This document shows positions 1 to 6,199 of a stretch of DNA of 10,053 nucleotides, piece by piece. Location: NCBI GenBank assembly GCA_002710885.1, contig PAIW01000148.1:1-10053 (forward strand), written 5' to 3'. The stretch's first letter is position 1, and each line of letters begins with the position of its first letter. The DNA is from Chloroflexota bacterium (GTDB taxonomy: Bacteria > Chloroflexota > Dehalococcoidia > SAR202 > UBA11138). The notes under the pieces were generated by a model, which ran no database searches, was not told the origin of the DNA, and worked only from the letters and a program-made list of their open reading frames with translations. The position numbers and the translations under genes are program-made.

Positions 1-263
1 GCGCATTGAATGCGGATGGCACTCTGGTTTCGCGCTCCAAAGAAGGCTCTGTGATCCACGACATTCAAGAAGTGGTCGATCGAAGTCTACGCATGGTGAC
101 AGAAGGTAAAGCGGTCGCAGTCAGTGGAGAGGTGATCGACGTCGAAGCGGACAGCCTGTGCTTACATGGCGACACTCCTGGCGCTGTAGACATGGCCCAG
201 GCACTCAAGAAGGCCTTGTTGGTAGAAGGGGTTAAGGTTACGCCTCTCGGTGAATTGGTCTAA
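1..263 (+). CDS. pxpA: 5-oxoprolinase subunit A (LamB/YcsF family), C-terminal part only
   Basis: The last 86 codons of a gene that begins left of the window; the first whole codon is at base 3. The reading frame shows typical C-terminal motifs of the LamB/YcsF family: DGTLVSR, then AVIHD-like GSVIHD, an RMV stretch, and the very characteristic C/L-HGDTPGAV block (around residues 53-60 of the fragment), followed by an amphipathic helix ending in VTPL. PxpA works with PxpB and PxpC as an ATP-dependent, cytoplasmic 5-oxoprolinase that opens pyroglutamate to glutamate (known for the family). The gene order A-B-C seen here supports the assignment. Its stop codon (261-263) lies inside the start of pxpB, a 14-base overlap that suggests translational coupling. 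Full-length members are about 250 residues, so roughly two thirds is outside the window and the catalytic N-terminal part cannot be checked. Confidence 0.93.
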   Translation, partial: ALNADGTLVSRSKEGSVIHDIQEVVDRSLRMVTEGKAVAVSGEVIDVEADSLCLHGDTPGAVDMAQALKKALLVEGVKVTPLGELV

Positions 264-1002
264 ATCCTTGTCATACGAAACCCCGAAATTTCTATACGCC
301 GGGGACGCGGCCTTAGTAGTGGAATTTGGCGACACCATCGACCCTGGGACCAACCGCGAAGTTCACAACCTTGCAGGTCGCCTAGACAGCCTTCAGATTC
401 CCGGATTGATAGAGACGATCCCTACATATCGGTCTCTGCTGGTCTCGTTCGATCCTATGTTGGCGACTTTCGATGATATTAGGAGGACGATTGAAGGTGC
501 GACTGAACAATCCGACGGGAACGCTATTTCTGACAGCCGTGTGGTCATGATTCCAACGTTGTACTCGGGCGATTACGGCCCGGACCTAGAATTTGTGGCC
601 CAGAACGCAGGGTTGACCGCCGACGAAGTGATCGCCATCCACTCAGGCACAGACTACCTGGTCTACACGATGGGTTTCGCTCCGGGATTTCCATACCTGG
701 GAGGTCTTGATGAAAGGTTGGCGACTCCCAGGCTTGAGTCTCCTAGAGTCGAGATTCCCGCTGGCTCAGTCGGAATCGCAGAAGGCCAGACCGGAATCTA
801 TCCTATCGCAAGCCCCGGAGGTTGGCGGCTCATTGGTCGCGCGCCATTGAAGCTGTTCGATCCATATGCTGAGCCCCCGACAGTTCTCAACGCAGGGGAC
901 TACGTGAGGTTTGTGCCCATAGGATCTGAATCTGAGTACCTGGAGACCCGTCGTCAGGTGGAATCTGGCGAATTTCAGGTGGTCACGGAAACCAAACGAT
1001 GA
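250..1002 (+). CDS. pxpB: 5-oxoprolinase subunit B (KipI family)
   Basis: A 250-residue protein, a normal length for the KipI/PxpB (allophanate hydrolase subunit 1-like) family. The family features are clear: GDAALVVEFG near residues 18-27, a central H131 region, the hallmark GFAPGFPYLGGL at 142-153, the P-AGSVGIA stretch around 170-177 and ASPGGW at 187-192. With PxpA and PxpC it makes the prokaryotic 5-oxoprolinase; in Bacillus the homologue KipI inhibits the sporulation kinase KinA, but the A-B-C context here favours the metabolic role. The start chosen is GTG at 250, with GAAGGGG at 225-231 and AAGG at 234-237 upstream; a TTG at 268 is an alternative that would remove six residues without touching the conserved domain. 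The stop overlaps the next ATG in an ATGA arrangement (999-1002). Confidence 0.95.
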   Translation: MNWSKSLSYETPKFLYAGDAALVVEFGDTIDPGTNREVHNLAGRLDSLQIPGLIETIPTYRSLLVSFDPMLATFDDIRRTIEGATEQSDGNAISDSRVVMIPTLYSGDYGPDLEFVAQNAGLTADEVIAIHSGTDYLVYTMGFAPGFPYLGGLDERLATPRLESPRVEIPAGSVGIAEGQTGIYPIASPGGWRLIGRAPLKLFDPYAEPPTVLNAGDYVRFVPIGSESEYLETRRQVESGEFQVVTETKR

Positions 1003-2111
1003 GCATAGAAACACTGGAGATCGTTTCGCCTGGAATGTTGACAAGCGTGCAGGATTTGGGCCGTCGAGGATACCAACGGTTCGGCATCCCTGTCTCTGGC
1101 GCAATGGACACCCCTGCCCTTCGAGTCGCGAATATCCTGGTCGGTAATCGAGAGAGCGCCGCAGGATTGGAAGCGACGGTCATGGGACCAACACTCCGGT
1201 TTCTGGTCGACACAACAATCGCGCTAGCGGGTGCTGACCTCGGAGCGTCGCTGGATGGCGTTTCCATCCCTGTCTGGCAGTCTATTCCCGCCCCTGCTGG
1301 CAGTGCCTTGAGTTTTCAGGGGCCAAAAGACGGTATCCGAGGGTATATCGCCGTGGCCGGCGGCATCGACGTTCCGGTGTTGATGGGAAGTCGCTCCTCG
1401 TATCTCAAAGGCGCGTTCGGAGGTTTTGAAGGTCGGGCTCTCGCAGCAGGTGACGTTCTCAAGACACTGCCGTCCCGGATAGCTACCGGAAAAAACCTGC
1501 CGTTCGAGTTAACGCCAGCAGAGTACGGCCACAATCATCTACTTAGAGTCGTTTTAGGGCCACAAGATGACCTGTTTCTTCCAGAGGCAATCGAGACCTT
1601 CACTTCATCCGAGTACGACATCGGCGCCCAGTCCGACCGCATGGGCTACCGCCTTGAAGGTCCGGCGCTGAAGCACACAAATGGAGCCGACATAATATCC
1701 GACGCCACAACGCTAGGTTCCGTCCAGGTGCCAGGCGACGGAAACCCCATAGTTCTTTTGGCAGACAGAGGCACGACAGGCGGCTACACCAAGATCGCCA
1801 CCGTGATCGGCCCGGACCTGAGTTTTTTGGTCCAGGCAATGCCCGGAGACAAAGTGCGTTTCAGCCCAGTAACGTTCGACGAATCCCGATCAATTTTACT
1901 TGAGCAGGAGAGTTTCATTTCCGATGTCAAAAAGGCCGTCGGACTGGACAACTCAGGTCTGTTCACACTCGCAGCCGACGGAGACGTTCATGAAGTCACA
2001 ACTGACGAAAACGAACGGATCACAGGAATCCCCGCTGAGATTCGCGAAACGAAAACTGTCAGCGCAACAGCGGCGGGATTCGATTTCGAGATAGAAGTTA
2101 GATACAGGTAA
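999..2111 (+). CDS. pxpC: 5-oxoprolinase subunit C (KipA family, biotin-dependent carboxylase-like)
   Basis: A 370-residue protein of the KipA/PxpC (allophanate hydrolase subunit 2-like) family. The N-terminal PGMLTSVQDLGRRGY (11-25) and VSGAMD (32-37) are hallmark motifs, and the middle has GGIDVPVLMGSRSSY (121-135) followed by GGFEGR and LAAGD. Later come SDRMGYRLEG and LLADRGTTGGY, also typical. PxpC is the third subunit of the ATP-dependent 5-oxoprolinase. The ATG sits in the ATGA overlap with pxpB, so the three subunits are probably made by coupled translation. The tail after about residue 310 is a separate, more variable segment, somewhat longer than in short members of the family. No damage is seen. 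Confidence 0.95.
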   Translation: MSIETLEIVSPGMLTSVQDLGRRGYQRFGIPVSGAMDTPALRVANILVGNRESAAGLEATVMGPTLRFLVDTTIALAGADLGASLDGVSIPVWQSIPAPAGSALSFQGPKDGIRGYIAVAGGIDVPVLMGSRSSYLKGAFGGFEGRALAAGDVLKTLPSRIATGKNLPFELTPAEYGHNHLLRVVLGPQDDLFLPEAIETFTSSEYDIGAQSDRMGYRLEGPALKHTNGADIISDATTLGSVQVPGDGNPIVLLADRGTTGGYTKIATVIGPDLSFLVQAMPGDKVRFSPVTFDESRSILLEQESFISDVKKAVGLDNSGLFTLAADGDVHEVTTDENERITGIPAEIRETKTVSATAAGFDFEIEVRYR

Positions 2112-2152
2112 GCGACCGACCGGCCACGGTAATAACTGGCAAGGAGAGACGA

Positions 2153-3208
2153 ATGACCAAACAGATCGCCATTATGGGCGTAGGAGCCGCCGGTAGCTAT
2201 ATCGGGGCGCATCTGACCCGCGAAGGATACGACGTCACGCTCATAGATATGTGGGGCAAACACGTCGATGCCATGCAAGCCAATGGCTTGCACGTGACCG
2301 ACGCATTGGGGGAGTTCACCGTTCCTGTGAAGGCAATCCATCTCACAGACGCAATGCAAATGAACCAGCAGTTCGACATCGCATTCCTTGCCGTCAAAAG
2401 CTACGACACTGAGTGGGCGGCACACTTCTTGAAGCGTTTCGTGAAGAAAGATGGCGTGGTCGTGGATTCCCAGAACTGCATGAACGACCGCCTCGTGGCG
2501 TCGATAGTTGGGCACGACCGGGTTGTCGGTTGCATCATGTCCAGCATTACTGTCGCTCTTTGGGAGCCGGGAAAGGTCAATCGGGGCGGTGTCCACGGAC
2601 GCGACCGCGGTTACGACGTCTTTCGCGTCGGGGAGCTTCACGGGAGAATCACGCCCCGCGTTGAAGAAATCGTAGAGGTGATGACTTGTGTCGATGCCTC
2701 CAAGGCCACGACTAACCTTTGGGGAGAGCGATGGTCGAAGCTGACCACCAACGCCTCCGGCAATCCTGTCGGCGCCATGATGGCTGAGGGTGGTCAGACT
2801 GTCGCAGCAAATCCCGACGCCCGCAGAATTCAGATCAACATTTGCAAGGAATCCTGCCAGGTCGCGCTGGCTCAGAACTACGTGGTCGAGAATATCCGAG
2901 GGATCACCGCCGAAATTTTTTCGAGAGCCGATGACGGCGAGGTTTATGAGGAGCTCGATTCCAAGTTCATGCCTACCGGGGGCAGCGGACCGGACTGGAA
3001 GTCCTCAATGGGACAGGACGTCACGAAAGGGCGACACTCCGAGGTCGAGTTCATGAACGGCTACATATCCCAGCAGGGTCGCGTCGCTGGCGTGCCAACG
3101 CCCGTCAACGACGCCATCGTTCAGGTGGTTTCTGAGATTGATGCTGGCACAAGAAATCCCGGACCAGAAAACGTCGAGTTAGTTCTTCAACTCGCAGGCA
3201 TGCGCTGA
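2153..3208 (+). CDS. Ketopantoate reductase-family (ApbA/PanE-like) dehydrogenase
   Basis: A 351-residue NAD(P)-dependent dehydrogenase with the two-domain ApbA/PanE layout. The N-terminal Rossmann fold has GVGAAGSYIG at 9-18 and the acidic end of strand 2 at D32. The C-terminal helical domain has WSKLTTNASGNP (194-205), whose K196 matches the catalytic lysine of PanE, and SSMGQDV (284-290) followed by R294 and E297, matching the PanE segment that holds the substrate-binding glutamate; VPTPVND (314-320) follows. E. coli PanE is about 303 residues, so this protein carries some 50 extra, including a glycine/arginine-rich stretch around 140-155. The true substrate may be a 2-keto acid other than ketopantoate, so no symbol is given. 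The start is fixed by AAGGAGAG at 2141-2148, five bases before the ATG. It lies 41 bases after pxpC with no terminator visible, so co-transcription with pxpBC is likely. Confidence 0.88.
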   Translation: MTKQIAIMGVGAAGSYIGAHLTREGYDVTLIDMWGKHVDAMQANGLHVTDALGEFTVPVKAIHLTDAMQMNQQFDIAFLAVKSYDTEWAAHFLKRFVKKDGVVVDSQNCMNDRLVASIVGHDRVVGCIMSSITVALWEPGKVNRGGVHGRDRGYDVFRVGELHGRITPRVEEIVEVMTCVDASKATTNLWGERWSKLTTNASGNPVGAMMAEGGQTVAANPDARRIQINICKESCQVALAQNYVVENIRGITAEIFSRADDGEVYEELDSKFMPTGGSGPDWKSSMGQDVTKGRHSEVEFMNGYISQQGRVAGVPTPVNDAIVQVVSEIDAGTRNPGPENVELVLQLAGMR

Positions 3209-3358
3209 GACATTCAAGTTTGGCCCAGCCAGAGTATTTCGGCTCTTCTCGGAGCGGGGAATCTTTCATGTTCAAGATGCAAGATTGCGCAAATTCCCAA
3301 CAGCTTCCTGGATTTCATATCGTAGGCCGTCCTGCTGATTGGGGCGAGTATATCCTCA

Positions 3359-3967
3359 ATGTTTGAGCTTTTGCTTCGACTGGCTGACTGGACCGAAACC
3401 CTTGCTGACAGCGACTGGGCCGTGGCTCTTTTGTCTCTGATCGCGGTCAGTGAGTCGGTTGTATTCCCGATCCCGCCGGACCCGCTTCTAATCGCTATCG
3501 GTCTGACCGACCCAGACTCAGCCATTTGGCTCGCGCTGCTCGTGACAGTCGGCTCGGTAATCGGTGCGGTTTTGGGCCATTGGATAGGCCGCAAAATCGG
3601 CAGGCCAGTGCTTCACAGGCTGGTTTCCAAGAGCAAGACGGCGCGTGTCGAAGCCCTGTTCAACAAATACGGGGTTTGGGCAATCCTGGTGGCGGCGTTC
3701 ACTCCAATCCCCTTCAAAGTATTTACTATTTTGGCAGGAGTGATGAACTTCAAAATGAGGCCGTTCATAATTGCTTCAATCGTCGGCAGAGGCGCTCGTT
3801 TCCTCACCATCGGCGTCCTGATATTCGCCTTTGGCGAATCCGTCCAATCGTTCATCGACGACAACTTCGAGATACTGACGATCGCGTCAGCCGGGGGCTT
3901 TATCGTAATTGGGATCGCGTACCTCGTATTCACCCGAATGCAAAGCGCTCGCCACAACCCCAATTGA
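3359..3967 (+). CDS. DedA/YqaA-type VTT-domain integral membrane protein
   Basis: A 202-residue hydrophobic protein of the DedA/VTT ('SNARE-associated') family, closest in pattern to YqaA-like members. Seen directly: ESVVFPIPPDPLLIAIG (about 32-48) in the re-entrant loop region, a glycine-rich membrane helix followed by GHWIGRKIGRP (about 72-82), FTPIPFKVFTILAGV (about 114-128) and GRGARF (about 142-147), which are the family's conserved acidic, proline and arginine positions. I see about five hydrophobic segments, the last near 175-190, with no cleavable signal peptide. DedA proteins move lipid carriers such as undecaprenyl phosphate or other phospholipids across the inner membrane; the cargo here is not known. 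ATG at 3359 is the earliest possible start because an in-frame TGA lies at 3335; GGGGCGAG at 3341-3348 is a weak ribosome binding site. The 150-base gap before it suggests its own transcript. Confidence 0.9.
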   Translation: MFELLLRLADWTETLADSDWAVALLSLIAVSESVVFPIPPDPLLIAIGLTDPDSAIWLALLVTVGSVIGAVLGHWIGRKIGRPVLHRLVSKSKTARVEALFNKYGVWAILVAAFTPIPFKVFTILAGVMNFKMRPFIIASIVGRGARFLTIGVLIFAFGESVQSFIDDNFEILTIASAGGFIVIGIAYLVFTRMQSARHNPN

Positions 3968-4005
3968 CCGAAAACACCCCTAATATTGTTGCGGATACAG
4001 CACGT

Positions 4006-4021
4006 ACTGCTCGAGAGCAGT
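4006..4021. promoter_or_regulatory. Inverted repeat ACTGCTC-GA-GAGCAGT, possible operator
   Basis: Two perfect 7-base arms around a 2-base centre, 181 bases upstream of the first SDR start in the 235-base leader 3968-4202. Its symmetry and short spacer fit a dimeric regulator site better than a terminator, and no T-run follows it. No regulator gene is seen in the window. I found no convincing -35/-10 pair in this leader. Confidence 0.3.
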
Positions 4022-4033
4022 GACCGAGATATC

Positions 4034-4048
4034 TGGCGGCAATCGCCA
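4034..4048. promoter_or_regulatory. Inverted repeat TGGCG-N5-CGCCA, possible operator
   Basis: Two perfect 5-base arms with a 5-base centre (GCAAT), 12 bases after the preceding inverted repeat. The TGGC-N-GCCA type of layout is common among helix-turn-helix regulator sites, but arms this short arise often by chance. Confidence 0.2.
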
Positions 4049-4193
4049 TAGATTTCCCATCCATGCAACCGTGCACTGATTTAATGTAAACTGTGGACGA
4101 ATTGTGGTCGTTCCATGCTAGGGTCACGCCTACAAGCAATACAAATCTCGCATCCAGATGGCGAGACCAAATACGCGAAAAATAAACGCGACT

Positions 4194-4199
4194 GGAGGA
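4194..4199 (+). promoter_or_regulatory. Ribosome binding site GGAGGA deciding the SDR start
   Basis: GGAGGA stands three bases before ATG 4203. It rules out the in-frame ATG at 4158, which would add 15 residues that look unlike the family and has no good ribosome binding site. The tandem paralog begins at the equivalent point. Confidence 0.8.
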
Positions 4200-4202
4200 A
4201 AA

Positions 4203-5126
4203 ATGACAAACTCACTGGTAGACAAAGTAGCAATCGTCACCGGCGCCGGCCGGGGCATCGGCAGGGGTATTGCGATACTCATGGCCGAAGAGGGCGCGAA
4301 GGTCGTGGTCAACGACCTGGGAGGCGCGGTCGACGGCGATGGCAACTCGAATTCTCCTGCCGACGATGTGGTGGCCGAGATCACAGCTGCTGGAGGAACC
4401 GCAGTCGCCAATTATGACTCCGTTGCCTCTATGTCAGGCGGGGAGAACATCGTTCAGACGGCGTTAGATATATACGGCAAGCTGGACATAGTCGTCACTC
4501 CTGCCGGTATCCTGCGAGACCGCATGATATTCAACATGACCGAACAAGAGTGGGACGACGTGATTGCTGTCCACCTCAAAGGCACGTTCACCGTCGTCAA
4601 GCACGCATCAATATTGTTTCGCCAGCAGCGAAGCGGCAGGATTATCACCTTCAGTTCCGAATCAGGGCTGTTCGGAAACTCCGGCCAGGGAAACTATGCC
4701 GCGGCCAAATCAGGAATTGCTGGATTCACCAAAGTGGTTGCCAGAGACCTGGGACGATACGGCGTTACAGCAAATTCAATTGCTCCGAGGGCGAACACAC
4801 GCATGATCGGCACCATCCCCGATACCGCCCGTCAGATGCGCGACGCTCGCGGCGACAGAGAAGAAACTCCCGAACAGACAAGAGTAAATGAAGCCGATGA
4901 CGTTGCGCCTTTCGTTTGCTACCTTGCCAGCGATGCCGGTGAGAACATCAATGGCCAGACCTTCATGGTTTACGGCGGGAACATCACTCTGCTGTCGCAA
5001 CCCCGAAGGATTCGAACCATTTTCAAAGACGGCCAGTGGACGTTAGACGAAATCGGAACAATGGTTCCCGAAAACATCACTCAGGGCTTGAAGAACCCAT
5101 CCCCTCCTCAGACGCCACGACAGTAA
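4203..5126 (+). CDS. SDR dehydrogenase, HSD17B4/MFE-2 type (copy A)
   Basis: A 307-residue short-chain dehydrogenase. It shares with the dehydrogenase domain of peroxisomal multifunctional enzyme 2 (HSD17B4) the cofactor motif TGAGRGIG (13-20), VVVNDLGG (34-41), ANYDSV (69-74), AGILRDRM (101-108), the VHLKGTF helix and GNSGQGNY. The probable catalytic residues are S152, Y165 and K169 (YAAAK). Such enzymes oxidise (3R)-hydroxyacyl-CoA to 3-ketoacyl-CoA with NAD, which fits the acyl-CoA dehydrogenase two genes downstream; the real substrate is inferred. Two oddities: the near-invariant NNAG is TPAG (99-102), and the conserved 'PG' after the active site is P195-R196. The C-terminal 35-residue tail (GQW-LDEIG-M-P, ending proline-rich) is shared with copy B. 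First gene after a 235-base leader, so likely the head of an operon. Confidence 0.9.
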   Translation: MTNSLVDKVAIVTGAGRGIGRGIAILMAEEGAKVVVNDLGGAVDGDGNSNSPADDVVAEITAAGGTAVANYDSVASMSGGENIVQTALDIYGKLDIVVTPAGILRDRMIFNMTEQEWDDVIAVHLKGTFTVVKHASILFRQQRSGRIITFSSESGLFGNSGQGNYAAAKSGIAGFTKVVARDLGRYGVTANSIAPRANTRMIGTIPDTARQMRDARGDREETPEQTRVNEADDVAPFVCYLASDAGENINGQTFMVYGGNITLLSQPRRIRTIFKDGQWTLDEIGTMVPENITQGLKNPSPPQTPRQ

Positions 5127-5180
5127 CGCTACTCAACGGACACTACCCCACAATACAAACGAATCCAGGAGACCAAAATA

Positions 5181-6113
5181 ATGGGAGATCTGTTAAAAGA
5201 CAAAGTAGGAATCGTGACCGGTTCCGGCAGAGGCATTGGACGAGGTGTGGCGCTGATGATGGCCTCCGAGGGCGCAAAAATGGTCGTAAACGACCTGGGC
5301 GGCGCGGTGGATGGCTCAGGCAATTCCAGTTCGCCTGCGGACGATGTTGTAGCCGAAATCAACGCGGCTGGCGGCACTGCCGTCGCTAATTATGATTCCG
5401 TTTCCACTATGGAAGGCGGAGAGAACATCGTCAAAACTGCCATAGATAATTTCGGGCAACTAGACATCGTGGTGACACCAGCTGGCATCCTCAGAGACCG
5501 CATGGTGTTCAACATGACAGAACAGGAGTGGGACGACGTGATCGACGTTCATCTCAAGGGCACATTCACGGTGACCAAATTCGCCTGCATCCTGTTCCGA
5601 CAGCAACGTAGTGGGAACATCATCACATTCTCGTCCACATCCGGGCTATATGGCAACTCAGGGCAGGCGAACTACGGAGCAGCCAAGGACGGCATCGCCG
5701 GTTACACACGAGCTATCGCACGGGACATGGGTCGCTACGGCGTTCGAGTGAACTCCATATCGCCAGGAGCCAACTCGCGCATGACCGCCACCGTGCCACA
5801 GTCTGCACGAGACATCCGAGCCTCTAGCGGTATTGCTGGCGCGGCGAGCCAGCAGCCAAAGCTCGAACTCAGACGCGAGCCTGAAGACATCGCCCCGTTC
5901 GTGACATGGTTGGCCTCAGAGAAGGCCGATGGCGTAAACGGGCAGGTGTTCCATGTCACAGGCGGCGAGGTGTCGCTGATGAACAACCCAGAGGTAGCGC
6001 GGACCATCACCACACAGGGCCGATGGTCTGTTGACGAGATTGGCGCCATGTTCCCCGCAACACTGGGGCTTGATCTCGTGAACCCCGCCCCCCGACAGGC
6101 ACCACGCGAGTAA
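5181..6113 (+). CDS. SDR dehydrogenase, HSD17B4/MFE-2 type (copy B, tandem paralog)
   Basis: A 310-residue tandem paralog of the preceding gene. By hand alignment 143 of the first 180 residues are identical; the region after residue 200 diverges and is three residues longer. The motifs are TGSGRGIG (13-20), VVNDLGG, ANYDSV, AGILRDRM, GNSGQANYGAAK with Y165 and K169, and S152. It keeps the normal PG (P195-G196) but shares the unusual TPAG at 99-102 in place of NNAG. The expected role is oxidation of a hydroxyacyl-CoA or similar secondary alcohol in the cytoplasm. Start ATG 5181 is preceded by AGGAG at 5167-5171. It follows copy A by 54 bases with no terminator between them, so the two are probably co-transcribed. 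A stem-loop lies just after its stop. Confidence 0.92.
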   Translation: MGDLLKDKVGIVTGSGRGIGRGVALMMASEGAKMVVNDLGGAVDGSGNSSSPADDVVAEINAAGGTAVANYDSVSTMEGGENIVKTAIDNFGQLDIVVTPAGILRDRMVFNMTEQEWDDVIDVHLKGTFTVTKFACILFRQQRSGNIITFSSTSGLYGNSGQANYGAAKDGIAGYTRAIARDMGRYGVRVNSISPGANSRMTATVPQSARDIRASSGIAGAASQQPKLELRREPEDIAPFVTWLASEKADGVNGQVFHVTGGEVSLMNNPEVARTITTQGRWSVDEIGAMFPATLGLDLVNPAPRQAPRE

Positions 6114-6124
6114 CGCACACGTTC

Positions 6125-6157
6125 GATGGGCATCCCGGCGCTTTTGGGATGCCCGTC
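6125..6157 (+). terminator. Stem-loop between SDR copy B and the acyl-CoA dehydrogenase gene
   Basis: A perfect 9-base stem, GGGCATCCC (6128-6136) with GGGATGCCC (6146-6154), closes a 9-base loop; three more outer pairs including one G-U extend it to about 12. It begins 11 bases after the SDR stop. Only a poor T-rich stretch (TCTGATTT) follows, so it may be a weak terminator, a transcript-stabilising 3' hairpin, or an element that lowers expression of the downstream gene. Confidence 0.55.
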
Positions 6158-6199
6158 TGATTTCCGCGCCACTCCATATTTCCAGGACCGGAGGCTGTC

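Noticed and set aside
1988..2641. A 217-codon minus-strand open frame opposite pxpC and the ketopantoate reductase-like gene
   Set aside because: It lies fully antisense to two genes with clear family motifs, shows no recognisable domain, and is the kind of long antisense frame expected in this base composition.
3209..3358. Possible terminator or small RNA between the ketopantoate reductase-like gene and the DedA-type gene
   Set aside because: Only very short pairings (for example GCTC/GAGC near 3243-3254) and an 8-base palindrome TTGCGCAA (3285-3292) were found, without a T-run or conserved structure.
3964..3986. TTGACC followed by TAATAT as a promoter after the DedA-type gene
   Set aside because: The two boxes are only about 11 bases apart, far short of the 16-18 needed, and TTGACC overlaps the end of the coding region.
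3526..4023. A 165-codon plus-strand frame overlapping the DedA-type gene
   Set aside because: Its sequence is rich in Arg, Gln and Ser as usual for a shifted frame, and the overlapping DedA frame has strong family motifs.
4158..4202. Longer N-terminus for the first SDR from ATG 4158
   Set aside because: The 15 added residues are basic and unlike the family, no ribosome binding site precedes that ATG, and GGAGGA sits just before ATG 4203. The paralog also starts at the equivalent place.
4203..6113. SDR pair as one broken or fused gene
   Set aside because: Each copy has its own start, ribosome binding site, full motif set and stop, so they are two intact genes from a duplication.
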